DNA of 64,000 bases from Ancylobacter polymorphus (GCF_022836935.1 NZ_CP083239.1:3796001-3860000); one strand, 5' to 3'. Positions 36,449-46,369 are shown, counted from the first letter of the stretch. Translations and numbers: made by a program. Notes: generated by a model from the letters alone, not told the origin.

Positions 36449-37915
36449 TCACGCGGCTTCGATCTGCGCTTCCCGCACCTTGCGGTTTGCCGCCTCGATC
36501 TGCTGGGTCGAATTGGAGATCGACTGCAGCCGGCTGGCCACCTCGCGCACGCCGCTGGCGGCGCCGTGCATGCTGCGCGAAATCTCGCCGGTGACGGCGG
36601 CCTGCTCGGTCACGGCGCCGGCGCTGCTCGCGGACACGTCGTTGATGGTGGAGATGGTGCTTGCGATTCGTGTGATCGCCGCAACAGCGCTGAGCGTGGA
36701 GTCGCGGACGGCCGAAATCTGCGCCGAAATCTCTCCGGTTGCGTGCGAGGTCTGCGCGGCGAGGGTCTTCACCTCCGTGGCGACCACGGCGAACCCACGG
36801 CCGGATTCGCCAGCCCGCGCGGCCTCAATGGTCGCGTTGAGGGCGAGCAGATTGGTCTGGCCGGCGATCTGGTTGATGAGTTCGACCACGGTGCCGATCT
36901 TCTGCGCCGCCGCCGTCAGCCCTGCGATCACGGCGCTGGTGCGCTCCGCCTCGGTGGAGGCCTCCCGAGCGATGGTGACCGAGCGCGACGCCTGCTGGGT
37001 GATCTCGCCGATCGAACTCGCCATCTCCTCCACCGCCGCCGCGATGCTCTCGACGCTGCTCGATGCCTGCGTCGAGGCCGCGAAGGCCCCGACGGCCTGC
37101 TGGCTGGTTACCGCCAGCGCGTCAGCGATCTCCTTGATCTCGGCCCCGATCTGGCGGCGCCGGTTGCGGCGGTTGCGGTCTTCGACCTCGCGCGTGACGT
37201 CGGTGGCGAATTTGACGATCTTGTACACCCTGCCCTTCGGGTCGAAGACAGGGTTATACGACGCCATGATCCACACATCTCGGCCGCTTTTCGCCAGCCG
37301 ATGGAACTCGCCGGCGACGTATCTGCCCTGACGCAGATCGTCCCAGAACTGCCGGTACGCGGAGGATTCCCGCTCCTCCGGCCGAACGAACAGGCTGTGA
37401 TGGCGCCCTTGGATTTCTGTGAAACCATAGCCCATCACCGCCAGGAAATTCTCATTGGCGGCGAGGACATTGCCGTTGAGATCGAACTCGATGACCGCCT
37501 GCACGCGGTTCACCGCATTGGCCATGCTCTGGAGCTCGGCCTCGGCCTTCTTCTTCTCGGTGATGTCGGTGGCGACCTTCATGATGAAGGCAACACCGCC
37601 GGATCTGTCCAGAACCGGGTTGTAGGCCGCCTGGATCCAGACCTCCCGTCCGTCCTTGGTCACCCGCACGAACTGACGCGCCTGGGCCTCTCCCGCGCGC
37701 AGCGACCGCCAGAAGTCCTGATAGACGTCGCTCTCTTGCTCGTCAGGAAGGACGAACATCCGATGGTGCTTGCCGATGATCTCGGCTTTGCGATAGCCCA
37801 TGAGAGCGAGAAAATTGGCATTGGCGTCGCGGATAATGCCGTTCGTATCGAATTCAATGAGAGCCTGCGTCCGACCGATGGCGTCGAGCATGCGTTTGCT
37901 GGCCGCAGCGAGCAT
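36449..37915 (-). CDS. Soluble methyl-accepting chemotaxis protein with two PAS domains
   Basis: This 488-residue cytoplasmic chemoreceptor has no membrane segment. PAS 1 (about residues 9-118) and PAS 2 (about 131-241) are near repeats: both contain the pattern HHxxFVxPxE and YNPVxD. The signalling hairpin is [42 protein letters not shown], the contact site for CheA and CheW. The likely ligand is an intracellular cofactor or energy/redox cue sensed by PAS. The ATG at 37915 has GGACC 8 bases upstream. No che genes are in the window. Confidence 0.9.
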   Translation of the reverse strand: MLAAASKRMLDAIGRTQALIEFDTNGIIRDANANFLALMGYRKAEIIGKHHRMFVLPDEQESDVYQDFWRSLRAGEAQARQFVRVTKDGREVWIQAAYNPVLDRSGGVAFIMKVATDITEKKKAEAELQSMANAVNRVQAVIEFDLNGNVLAANENFLAVMGYGFTEIQGRHHSLFVRPEERESSAYRQFWDDLRQGRYVAGEFHRLAKSGRDVWIMASYNPVFDPKGRVYKIVKFATDVTREVEDRNRRNRRRQIGAEIKEIADALAVTSQQAVGAFAASTQASSSVESIAAAVEEMASSIGEITQQASRSVTIAREASTEAERTSAVIAGLTAAAQKIGTVVELINQIAGQTNLLALNATIEAARAGESGRGFAVVATEVKTLAAQTSHATGEISAQISAVRDSTLSAVAAITRIASTISTINDVSASSAGAVTEQAAVTGEISRSMHGAASGVREVASRLQSISNSTQQIEAANRKVREAQIEAA

Positions 37916-38083
37916 TGCATGGTCCGTTTATTGAACTTGCGATCCTTTGCTCCCACCGATACGTGCTTATACGAACATCATCCATTACAACTGCTTCCAT
38001 TTTGGAGCTTTCGTTGCGGAGGTTCCGCCATCGCCCAGCCGCGAGCCACATCGTGAAGCAGTGTTGCCGGAGTGCCCGCACGT

Positions 38084-38112
38084 CTTGATCTCTGGCGCCG
38101 GTCTTGCCATCT
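38084..38112 (+). promoter_or_regulatory. Candidate heat-shock (RpoH) promoter of htpG
   Basis: CTTGAT (38084-38089) and CCATCT (38107-38112) are separated by 17 bases and resemble the sigma32 pattern CTTGAA-N13-17-CCCCAT. The predicted start would be about 26-30 bases before the htpG ATG. Confidence 0.45.
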
Positions 38113-38145
38113 CAGGCGCCTCGTTCATCCATGTGACGGTTCGCC

Positions 38146-40038
38146 ATGACCACCGAGACCTTTGAGAGCCGCCCTTTCGAGGCCGATGTTTCCCGTCTGC
38201 TGCACATGATGGTGCACTCGGTCTATTCCGACCGCGACGTGTTCGTGCGGGAGCTGATCTCCAACGCCGCCGATGCCTGCGAGAAGCTGCGCTACGAGGC
38301 GATCACCCAACCGGAGCTGCTCGGCGCCGATCCCGCCCTCGCCATCACCCTCTCGGCCGATCCGGAGGCCGGCATTCTCACCATCGCCGATAACGGCATC
38401 GGCATGAGCCGCGACGAGCTGATCGAGGCGCTCGGCACCATCGCCCGCTCCGGCACGCGCAGCTTCATGGATCGCATCGCCGAGGCCGAAGGCCAGGGGG
38501 ACGCCAAGGAAGGCACCCAGCTGATCGGCCAGTTCGGCGTCGGCTTCTATTCCGCCTTCATGGTCGCGGCGAAGGTGGACGTGGTCAGCCGCCGCGCCGG
38601 CAGCGCGGAAGCCTGGCTATGGTCCTCCGACGGCAAGGGCGCCTTCACCGTCGCCCCCGTTGCGCTGGACGAGGCCCCGGCGCGTGGCACGACGGTGACG
38701 CTCCATCTCACCGATGACGCCAAGACCTATGCCGAGCGCTGGACGCTGGAGCGCATCGTCAAGGAGCAGTCCGGCCATGTGCCGGTACCGATCCGCTTTA
38801 TCGAGAAGCCCGGCGCGGAGGCGGCCGCGCTTTCCGACGGCGCGGCGCTGTGGACGCGCCCCCGTTCCGAGATTTCGGCGCAGGACTACACCGATTTCTA
38901 CCGCAGCGTCGCCGGCCAGTATGACGAGCCCGCGCTGACTGTGCATTTCCGTGCCGAGGGCCGGCACGAATATACGGCGCTGGTGTTCGTGCCCGGCGCG
39001 CGACCCTTCGACCTGTTCGACGCCGACCGCAAGGGCCGCATCAAGCTCTATGTGAAGCGGGTCTTCATCACCGACGATGCCGAGCTGCTGCCGCGCTATC
39101 TGCGCTTCGTGCGCGGCGTGGTCGACAGCGCCGACCTGCCGCTCAACGTCTCGCGCGAGATGATCCAGGACAGCCCGCTGCTGGGCGCCATCAAGAAGGG
39201 CGTGACCAACCGGGTGATCTCGGAACTCGCCAAGCTCGCCGACACCGATGCCGAGGCGTTCGGCAAGGTGTGGGAGAATTTCGGCGCGGTGATCAAGGAG
39301 GGACTCTATGAGGACTTCGAGCGTCGCGAGCAGCTGCTGAACCTCGCCCGTTTCAAGACCACCGCCTCCGGCGAGGGCACGCGCAGCCTGAAGGAGTATG
39401 CCGCCGGTCTGAAGGAGAACCAGACCGCGATCTATTACATCGCCGGCGACGATGCGGCGCGCATCGCCCACACGCCGCATCTGGAAGGCTTTCGCGCGCG
39501 CGGCATCGAGGTGCTGCTGCTGGCCGATGCCGTCGATGCGTTCTGGGTGGCGAACGGGCTCGACTATGATGGCAAGCCGTTCAAGTCGATCACGCAGGGC
39601 GCCGCCGATCTCGGGCTGATTCCTCTCCTCGATACCGAGGCCCCGCCGGCCGACACGGCAAGCGAGGAGGTGACGGCCCTCATCGCCGCGCTGAAGGCGG
39701 AGCTGGGCGAGGAGGTCGCCGATGTGCGTCCCTCCGACCGCCTCACCGACAGCGCCGTGTGCCTCGTCGCCTCGGAGAGCGGTCCCGACCGGCAATTTGA
39801 GCGCTTCCTTGCCGCCTCCGGGCGCCTCGGCAGCGCGGCCAAGCCGATCCTGGAAATCAACCCGCGCCATCCCATGATCGTCAGCCTTGCCGGCAGCACG
39901 GACGCCGCCACGCGGACGGATGCCGCGCATCTGCTGCTCGACACCGCGCGTGTGCTCGATGGCGAACGGCCGGGCGATGCCGCCGCCTTCTCGGAAAGGC
40001 TGTTCCGGCTGATGGCGCGCGGCCTCGGCACCGTCTAA
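38146..40038 (+). CDS. htpG: Molecular chaperone HtpG (Hsp90)
   Basis: This 630-residue ATP-dependent chaperone has the GHKL ATPase N-domain: VHSVYSDRDVFVRELISNAADACEKLRY, the adenine-binding ITIADNGIGMSRDEL (here LTIADNGIGM), and GQFGVGFYSAFMVA. The middle domain has the catalytic Arg loop region LPLNVSREMIQDSPLL, and the C-terminal dimerisation domain ends the protein. Length is normal for bacterial Hsp90. It is probably heat-regulated, from the upstream RpoH-like promoter. Confidence 0.96.
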   Translation: MTTETFESRPFEADVSRLLHMMVHSVYSDRDVFVRELISNAADACEKLRYEAITQPELLGADPALAITLSADPEAGILTIADNGIGMSRDELIEALGTIARSGTRSFMDRIAEAEGQGDAKEGTQLIGQFGVGFYSAFMVAAKVDVVSRRAGSAEAWLWSSDGKGAFTVAPVALDEAPARGTTVTLHLTDDAKTYAERWTLERIVKEQSGHVPVPIRFIEKPGAEAAALSDGAALWTRPRSEISAQDYTDFYRSVAGQYDEPALTVHFRAEGRHEYTALVFVPGARPFDLFDADRKGRIKLYVKRVFITDDAELLPRYLRFVRGVVDSADLPLNVSREMIQDSPLLGAIKKGVTNRVISELAKLADTDAEAFGKVWENFGAVIKEGLYEDFERREQLLNLARFKTTASGEGTRSLKEYAAGLKENQTAIYYIAGDDAARIAHTPHLEGFRARGIEVLLLADAVDAFWVANGLDYDGKPFKSITQGAADLGLIPLLDTEAPPADTASEEVTALIAALKAELGEEVADVRPSDRLTDSAVCLVASESGPDRQFERFLAASGRLGSAAKPILEINPRHPMIVSLAGSTDAATRTDAAHLLLDTARVLDGERPGDAAAFSERLFRLMARGLGTV

Positions 40039-40099
40039 CGGGCTTCCCTGCCCCTGGTCGTCGCTTCCGGTTAGGCTGGGACATCGAATCGAGAGAGCC

Positions 40100-41377
40100 A
40101 TGTCCCGCCGCACCGGAAGCGCCGACCTTCCCCTTCACGCCGGCCGGGTTCCGCCCTGGCTGGCGGAGCGGATGACCGTTCTCGGCGCGGTCATCAGCGA
40201 GGCGATCGTCCATCACTATGGCCGCGACGAGCTGCTGCGCCGGCTCGCACACCCGTTCTGGTTCCAGTCCTTCGGTGCCGTCATGGGCATGGACTGGCAC
40301 TCCTCCGGCATCACCACCAGCGTCATCGGCGCGCTCAAGCGCGGCCTGCAGCCGCTCGCCGGCGAGCTCGGCATCCATGTCTGTGGCGGGCGCGGCCGGC
40401 ATTCGCGCAAGACGCCGCAGGAGCTGATGGTCGTCGGCGAACGCACCGGCTGCGACGGCGAGGCGCTGGGAAAAGCGAGCCGCCTCGTCGCCAAAATCGA
40501 CAGCGCCGCCGTGCAGGACGGCTTCGACCTCTATCTGCACGGGTTCATCGTCACCGATGACGGGCATTGGGTGGTGGTGCAGCAGGGGATGAACGACGCG
40601 TCCCGGCAGGCGCGGCGCTATCACTGGCTCTCGGAGGGGCTGCAAAGTTTTCTCGACGACCCGCATGCCGCCGTCGACGGCCCGCCGCAGGGCGAGATCG
40701 TCAACCTCGCCGATGCCCGCGCCGCACGCTCGCGCAGCGGCCAGCTCGACCTGCTGGAAAGCCTCGGACCTGACGGCATCGCCCGCGCCTTTGCCGGTCT
40801 CGATGGCGGGACGGCGCCGCCTGCGCCCGCCAGCCCCCAGCTGGAGCTACCGCACCTTGTGCTTCCGACCCATCACGAGGTGCGCGCCAAGGACGTGGTG
40901 CTGCCACGCCTGCAGGCGGCGCTCGTGGCGGCGGCGGATCGCGGGCCCGAGGATTTCACCGATTTGCTGCTGGTGCCCGGCGTCGGTGCCCGCACCGTGG
41001 AAGCGCTCGCCCTGGTGGCGGAAGTGGTGCACGGCGCGCCGTGCCGCTTCTCCGATCCCGCGCGCTTTTCCTATGCCCATGGCGGCAAGGACCGGCATCC
41101 CTTTCCGGTGCCGCTGAAGGTCTATGACCACACCATCGCGGTGATGAAGGCGGCGGTGCGCAAGGCCAAGCTCGGCCAATCGGAGGAGCTTGCCGCGATC
41201 CGCCGGCTGGACGAGCAGGCGCGCCAGATCGAGCGCGTCGCCGGTGGGCGCGACTGGGACGCCATCGTCGCGGACGAACTGCGGTCATCGCCGCGCTATG
41301 GCGGGCGCAGCGTGTTCGGCGCGGAGGACGAACTCCGCGCCGAGGCTGTGGTAAGCCAGGGCGCGGCCACGCGCTGA
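40100..41377 (+). CDS. DUF763 domain protein
   Basis: This 425-residue cytosolic protein belongs to the DUF763 family, recognised from GSADLPLHAGRVPPWLAERM, HPFWFQSFGAVMGMDWHSSGITTSVIGALKRGL, and HVCGGRGRHSRKTPQEL. Near residue 295 it has a helix-hairpin-helix-like segment (DLLLVPGVGARTVEALALVAEVV), a fold that binds DNA without sequence specificity. The C terminus has GKDRHPFPVPLKVYD. Function is unknown; relatives occur mostly in thermophiles, archaea and some Proteobacteria. It lies 61 bases after htpG on the same strand and could be read with it. Confidence 0.85.
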   Translation: MSRRTGSADLPLHAGRVPPWLAERMTVLGAVISEAIVHHYGRDELLRRLAHPFWFQSFGAVMGMDWHSSGITTSVIGALKRGLQPLAGELGIHVCGGRGRHSRKTPQELMVVGERTGCDGEALGKASRLVAKIDSAAVQDGFDLYLHGFIVTDDGHWVVVQQGMNDASRQARRYHWLSEGLQSFLDDPHAAVDGPPQGEIVNLADARAARSRSGQLDLLESLGPDGIARAFAGLDGGTAPPAPASPQLELPHLVLPTHHEVRAKDVVLPRLQAALVAAADRGPEDFTDLLLVPGVGARTVEALALVAEVVHGAPCRFSDPARFSYAHGGKDRHPFPVPLKVYDHTIAVMKAAVRKAKLGQSEELAAIRRLDEQARQIERVAGGRDWDAIVADELRSSPRYGGRSVFGAEDELRAEAVVSQGAATR

Positions 41378-41409
41378 CGTTCTTCCGGCCGCGCCTGGCG
41401 CCTCCCGCC

Positions 41410-44400
41410 TCAGAACTTCAGCGAGAACTGGGCGGTGAAGGCGTTTTGCGAGGCGTCGCCGGCGAGTTGGCCGGCATAGGTGGCGCCGATCTGCGCGGTG
41501 GGCGAGAGCGCGTAGCTCAGCCCCGCCTCCACCAGCAGCGCATCCTCCGCCACCGGCACGCCGGACACGCTGAACGGCGTCAGCCCGCCGGCGAACTGCA
41601 TGGTCGAATTCGGCGTCACATCGCCGAAGGCATGCTGCCAGCCCAGCGTCGCATAGGGGGTCAGCGTGCGCCCGCCGACCTCCACCGTCGTGGCAAGCCG
41701 AACGCCGAGCGTCGAGTAGAACGTGCTCATGTCGTCGGTCGAGACGGACAGCGCCGCCGCCCCGCCCTGCTCACCCAGCGAGGCGCCCGAGACATTGACA
41801 TAGGCGAGGCCGAGGAAGGGCTCGAAGGCGATGGCGCCCACTTCCACATCATAGCCGATCTCGCCGAAGACCTGCGCCGTGCCCGTGGTGTCGTTGCCCT
41901 TGAGCGATTCCGCGAAGCCCGGGAACACCACGCTGCGCGACATAGAGAGGTCATGCCAGGTGTAGGCGGCGCCGCCGCGCAGCGCCACGGCGCCGAACTG
42001 CGCCCCGGCATAGAGGCCGAGATCGTAATTACTCGCCGAGCCGGAGGAGGACCGCCCGTCGACATCGAAGGTCGAGCGGCTATAGCCGCCGAACAGGCCG
42101 GCGCGGGCATTCTCCGCCACCGACACATCCGCGCCCATGAGGAAGCCGCCAATGGTGTTGGAAATGCTGGCGGCGTTGCCATTGCCGTAGGTGTTGCCCC
42201 AGCCGCCATAACCCTGCGCCCACAGGGTCGGGGCGTAGCCCTCCGCCAGTTGCGCCTTCACCGGGCCGGGGCCATAGGCGAGCGGGGAGACACCCGGCGC
42301 GGTCAGCGCCTGGCGCAGCCGCCCGCTCACCGCGTCGCGGACATAGATCGACTGCTGCTGCAGCACGCTGCTCACCGAGGCATAGGCCTCGCCGGACAGC
42401 GCGTCGAAGGCGGCGGGCACGGCGTTTTCCGAGAGCAACAATAACGCGTCATAGACCGCGTTGCCGCCGCCCAGCGCCTGCGCCGCCACGGCGGTGCCGA
42501 GCTGGTTCGGCGTGCGGGCATAGTCGGTGAAGCTGGCGCTGTTGGAGGTCAGCGTCAGATAGACATTGTTGGCATCATAGCTCAGCGCGCCGTCCAGGAA
42601 GGCGTAGTCCTCCTCGACGCTGGCGAAGGTGCCGGTGACGCCGCCCGTCGCGGTGAGAATGGCGTAGGTCTCGGTGGGCTTGTAGCGCCCCGCTTCGGCG
42701 ACGAGCTGGACCATGGCGGTCGACTCGATGGTCGCGGCACCGCTGGCGATGATGAGATCATGCGCGCCCGTCGGCGTCACGTCGACGCGGTAGGTGGAGC
42801 CAGCCTTCAACTCCACTGTGCCGTTCACCGCGATGGTTCCGGGCGAGTTGCCCGGCGCGACGATGCCGCCATTTTTCACCACGAGATTCGCGACCGTGCC
42901 ATTGCCGGAAAGCGTGCCCCCGCTGTCAAGGGTCAGGGAGCTGGCGTTGGCGAACTCGTTCGCGATCAGATGCAGTTCGCCGCCCTGCACGAACACGGCG
43001 CCGCTGATGACGCCGCTCCCCGCATAGGAATAGGTCCCATAGACAAAGCCGATCGTCGAGCCGGCGGCGGCGGTGATGCTGTTCTGGATCGTGTAGGTGT
43101 CGTTGCGCGCAAAGCCCAAATTCCCGCCCGCGTTCACGACAATGTCGCCGGCAACCGACCCGGACGCCGAGTTGAGGCCGATCACCAGCGCGCCATTCAC
43201 GGTCGTGGTGCCGAGATAGGTGTTGTCACCCGTCAGGATCAGCCCATTGGGCAATGTGCCGGACACCGTGGGCCCGCCGCTGCCACTGATGACGCCGGCA
43301 AAGGTCGCCTGGCTGCCCGTGGTCACGGACAGCGTCTGGCTTCCCAGCACCACGCGGGCCTCGCTGTCGGAACTCGACAAATCCTTGATCGTCGTGCCCG
43401 ACGTGGTGGCGGAGATATCCAGCGTGCCCTTGCCGATCGTCACGCTGCTGGCGGCGCTGAGGTTGCTCGAACCACTCAGCGCCAGCGTGCCGGCGCTGAT
43501 GGTGAGAGAGCCGGCGTAGCTGCCGTTGTAACCGGTCAAGGTCCAGGTCGAGGTGCCGGTCTTCTCCACAGAGCCGAAACCGCTAGCGAAGCTCCCCAGC
43601 GCCGTGCCGTCAATGGTGACATTGTTGGTGCCGCCAAGAATGAGCGTGTCGGTATTGCCGGCATGGGTGATGCCGCCGAGAAGGTAAGCAAGGTCCCCGT
43701 CAGCATCGCCGCGCAGTTCGAGCGAATTGGTGCCGGTGCCAAAAGAGATGGCGGCGGCGCGGGTCAGGGAATCACCGCCAAGCCCACCCGTCACCTCGAC
43801 CTCGCCGTCGAGGATGATCTTGGAATTGGTGGCCGTGATGCCGACACCGCCCGCTCCATTGGTGAAAGGGGTGCTCACGGCTGCACCAGCGCCGCCGGAA
43901 ACGGTGGCGCCGTTGGCGACGGTGATCGTCGACGTGTCAGCGAAAATACCGGCCCCACCGGCGCCCGATGTGCCACTGCTGGCACTTGACACCGAGCCGC
44001 CCACGCCCCCGGTGACATTGGCGTTGATGTTGAGGACGCTGACGCCGGCAGTGCCGGTGGGATTGCCGGCGTAAATGCCGAACCCGCCATCGCCCCCTAT
44101 CGGAGAGAAGCCGCCGCTGGAGTTACCGGCCGGACCAGCTTTTACCTCACCATTGATATTGACGGTGATACTGCCACTTGCGCCGGAAGTTGCAATGACA
44201 AGGCCGCTGCCCCCCGCGCCGCCAAGCGCGCCGTCGGCCCCCGAACCGCCAATGCCGCCATACAGCGTACCATCCAATGTCAGCGTGGTCGCATTCTGCC
44301 CGTTGACCACGATCAACCCGGCGCCGCCACTGCCGCCGTCGCCGCCGCCGCCGCGGCCGCCGGCGCCACCAGCGCCGCCGAACGCGGAAGCGGTGCTGGA

Positions 44401-45048
44401 CATCACGATGGTCCCACCATCACTGTCAACTATACCAAGACCTGCGCCGCCCGCGCCGCCATCGCCGCCCGCGGCTGCGCCAGTTCCGCCTGCACTGGCC
44501 GTACCACCATAGAATTGACCGCCGAGTGTCGTCTCGCCCGTGCCTTGAACGACTATGGCAGCGCCATAGCCGGCACCTCCACCGCCACCGCCATAGGCAA
44601 TTCCGTTTCCGCCAGCACCACCGTTACCGCCCATATAGAAGCCCGAGACGAAGCTCGAACCATAGCCGGCAAAGCCATGGGCGCCGCCGCCGCCGCCGCC
44701 GCCGGAGACACCTCCGCTCGCGCCCGCCTTGCCTCCGGTGGCATTTGGGACACCGCCAGCTCCGCCTGCTACGGAGGGCGTGCTCGGCACCGACCCGCCA
44801 TTGCCGCCGGTCGAACCGCTACCCCCGCCGCCACCGGCACCGGCCGGAGTCCCCGTGCCGTCTTGACCGGCTTCGCCTGATCCTGCGATGGCGGACGCAC
44901 CGCCCTTGGCACCGCCACCACCGGCACCGCCCGTGCCGGGCATAGTGATAGTCTGCGCCTGGGCAGCCTCAGCGATCATCACGGCGGCGGAGGCCAGCAG
45001 CAGGCACCGCAGCGAGCGCCGGGTCAGAGTGAGCGAAGCGAGAAACAT
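41410..45048 (-). CDS. Glycine-rich autotransporter (type Va secretion)
   Basis: This 1212-residue surface protein has a signal peptide (TRRSLRCLLLASAAVMIAEAAQAQ), a glycine-rich region to about residue 310 with many GGAGGxG and SGGxG repeats, then beta-helix passenger repeats. These include the passenger-associated repeat LTISAGTLALSGSSNLSAASSVTIGKGTLDIS and NGLILTGDNTYLGTTTVNG. The C-terminal 270-residue autotransporter barrel ends in the required aromatic residue (FTAQFSLKF). The start at 45048 follows AGAGGATTC. It is probably an adhesin or surface-layer protein. It is monocistronic and converges with the DUF763 gene. Confidence 0.88.
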   Translation of the reverse strand: MFLASLTLTRRSLRCLLLASAAVMIAEAAQAQTITMPGTGGAGGGGAKGGASAIAGSGEAGQDGTGTPAGAGGGGGSGSTGGNGGSVPSTPSVAGGAGGVPNATGGKAGASGGVSGGGGGGGAHGFAGYGSSFVSGFYMGGNGGAGGNGIAYGGGGGGAGYGAAIVVQGTGETTLGGQFYGGTASAGGTGAAAGGDGGAGGAGLGIVDSDGGTIVMSSTASAFGGAGGAGGRGGGGDGGSGGAGLIVVNGQNATTLTLDGTLYGGIGGSGADGALGGAGGSGLVIATSGASGSITVNINGEVKAGPAGNSSGGFSPIGGDGGFGIYAGNPTGTAGVSVLNINANVTGGVGGSVSSASSGTSGAGGAGIFADTSTITVANGATVSGGAGAAVSTPFTNGAGGVGITATNSKIILDGEVEVTGGLGGDSLTRAAAISFGTGTNSLELRGDADGDLAYLLGGITHAGNTDTLILGGTNNVTIDGTALGSFASGFGSVEKTGTSTWTLTGYNGSYAGSLTISAGTLALSGSSNLSAASSVTIGKGTLDISATTSGTTIKDLSSSDSEARVVLGSQTLSVTTGSQATFAGVISGSGGPTVSGTLPNGLILTGDNTYLGTTTVNGALVIGLNSASGSVAGDIVVNAGGNLGFARNDTYTIQNSITAAAGSTIGFVYGTYSYAGSGVISGAVFVQGGELHLIANEFANASSLTLDSGGTLSGNGTVANLVVKNGGIVAPGNSPGTIAVNGTVELKAGSTYRVDVTPTGAHDLIIASGAATIESTAMVQLVAEAGRYKPTETYAILTATGGVTGTFASVEEDYAFLDGALSYDANNVYLTLTSNSASFTDYARTPNQLGTAVAAQALGGGNAVYDALLLLSENAVPAAFDALSGEAYASVSSVLQQQSIYVRDAVSGRLRQALTAPGVSPLAYGPGPVKAQLAEGYAPTLWAQGYGGWGNTYGNGNAASISNTIGGFLMGADVSVAENARAGLFGGYSRSTFDVDGRSSSGSASNYDLGLYAGAQFGAVALRGGAAYTWHDLSMSRSVVFPGFAESLKGNDTTGTAQVFGEIGYDVEVGAIAFEPFLGLAYVNVSGASLGEQGGAAALSVSTDDMSTFYSTLGVRLATTVEVGGRTLTPYATLGWQHAFGDVTPNSTMQFAGGLTPFSVSGVPVAEDALLVEAGLSYALSPTAQIGATYAGQLAGDASQNAFTAQFSLKF
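44683..44703. repeat. (GCC)7 microsatellite in the autotransporter gene
   Basis: Seven uninterrupted GCC triplets encode a run of seven Gly on the minus strand. Slippage would alter Gly number without a frameshift. Confidence 0.9.
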
Positions 45049-45539
45049 GAATCCTCTTCGGACAAATGGATTTTGAGGTATCATAATACGAAAGGCGATC
45101 TCAGGGCGATGGATCGGCGAGCGTGGCCTTTGCAGGAACATCTCCGCCGGCGCGTAAAGGCGGCGTCCCCCGGAGGGATGAGCCCCGTGTCACGCCTGCC
45201 GGAACGGACCGAAGCATGAGTTCCCCAACCGTCGCCACGGCAGTTCGCCAGCGGTATTCACGTATGAATTCATATCCAGGAGTCCGCAGCAACGCGCACC
45301 CGGCGATGGAAGATCGTTGCCGATTGTAAGCAGGCATGGCGTGTCATTTCCGCCACGCGCCTGCATCCTGCGGCCGGCAAAGAGCGGCGCGTCTGCGGGC
45401 GCGGCAGACAACGGCACGGCGCTTCACCCCGTCCTCACGCGCGGCGGATGCCCGACTTTCCCGCCAGCCGCCGATTCGGCTCCGCACCCTATGGGGTGTC
45501 TCGCTGATCCAGCCCCCACCGTCCGGCGTAAAGCCTGCC
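45049..45539. other. Divergent intergenic region, autotransporter and photolyase operon
   Basis: These 491 bases hold no recognisable gene. An AT-rich patch at about 45065-45092 contains a TATTAT/TATGAT-like -10 for the autotransporter on the minus strand, without a good -35. The half nearer 45540 is GC-rich and open in several frames, with no homology that I recognise. Confidence 0.4.
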
Positions 45540-45989
45540 ATGTCCGACGCACGCACCCTGTCCCCCACGCAACGAACCGCCCTCCTCGCGGCCTGGCTGC
45601 TGGCCGGGGCCGGCACCCTGCCCTTTCTCGCCGGCGCGGCCGATGTCTTTTTGCGCAACGGGGAATGGCTCGGCGCGGTGCAGATCTATGGCGCCGTCAT
45701 CGCCTCCTTCGTCTGCGGCATTCACTGGGGCGCGGCGCTGTTCGCCGCCGAGGCGCTGGCGCTGCGGCTGTTCCTCATCGGCAACATCGCCGCTTTGCTC
45801 GGCTGGGCGGCGGTGCTGCTGCCGGCCGGGCCGGGCTTCCTGCTGGTCGCGGCCCTCTTCGCCGTTCTCCTGCTGGTCGACCGTCAGCTGTGGCGGGCGG
45901 GGCTCTCGCCGTTGTGGTTCTGGCGCCTGCGGGTTGCCATCACCGCCGTGGTGGTCGCCGCCTGTCTGGTCATCGGGGCGGTGGCATGA
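45540..45989 (+). CDS. DUF3429 family membrane protein
   Basis: This 149-residue protein has four to five membrane helices (LLAAWLLAGAGTLPFLAGA; IYGAVIASFVCGIHWGAALF; LFLIGNIAALLGWAAVLLPA; LLVAALFAVLLLVDRQLW; VAITAVVVAACLVIGAV). GTLPF and IYGAVxxSFxxGIHWG are the DUF3429 marks. Function is unknown. It is first in a five-gene run that ends in a photolyase and overlaps the next gene by ATGA. The start at 45540 removes an unlikely Arg-rich extension. Confidence 0.82.
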   Translation: MSDARTLSPTQRTALLAAWLLAGAGTLPFLAGAADVFLRNGEWLGAVQIYGAVIASFVCGIHWGAALFAAEALALRLFLIGNIAALLGWAAVLLPAGPGFLLVAALFAVLLLVDRQLWRAGLSPLWFWRLRVAITAVVVAACLVIGAVA

Positions 45990-46369
45990 GCGCGCACGTC
46001 ACGCCCAGTCCCGCCGTCACCGTCTGGTACGATTCCGCCTGCCCGCTGTGCCGGCGCGAGATCGCCCTGATGCGGCGGCTCGACCGGCGCGGGCGCATCA
46101 CCTTCATTGATCTCGGCACCGCCACAACCTGCCCCACCGATCGCGCGACGATGCTGGCGCGGCTGCATGCCCGCGAAGACGGGGAAATGCGTTCCGGCGC
46201 CGCCGCCTTCGCCGCCATGTGGCGGCAGATTCCGCTGCTGCGGCCGCTCGGCCTCGCGGCGCGGCATCCCTGGGTGCTCGCCGTGCTGGAACGCGCCTAT
46301 CTCGGCTTCCTGCGGCTTCGCCCAAGGCTGCAAAGCCTCGCCCGGCGGCTGGAAGGCGCGCCCCGGTGA
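45986..46369 (+). CDS. DCC family thiol-disulfide oxidoreductase-like protein (DUF393)
   Basis: This 127-residue protein has the DCC signature VTVWYDSACPLCRREIALMRRLD, with DxxCPLC giving a thioredoxin-like CxxC pair, and the C-terminal AAFAAMWRQIPLLRPLG typical of the family. It is predicted to act on thiols, with unknown substrate. The ATG overlaps the upstream stop (ATGA), and its own stop overlaps the GTG of the SDR gene (GTGA), so the three are translationally coupled. Confidence 0.85.
   Translation: MSAHVTPSPAVTVWYDSACPLCRREIALMRRLDRRGRITFIDLGTATTCPTDRATMLARLHAREDGEMRSGAAAFAAMWRQIPLLRPLGLAARHPWVLAVLERAYLGFLRLRPRLQSLARRLEGAPR

Noticed and set aside
44000..44950. Repetitive GCC/CCG-rich DNA as a CRISPR or satellite array
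   Set aside because: The repeats are irregular and encode Gly-rich autotransporter sequence; there are no regular spacers.
45317..45985. A long frame upstream of the DCC protein covering the DUF3429 gene
   Set aside because: It overlaps the well-supported DUF3429 gene in another frame and is Arg-rich without features.
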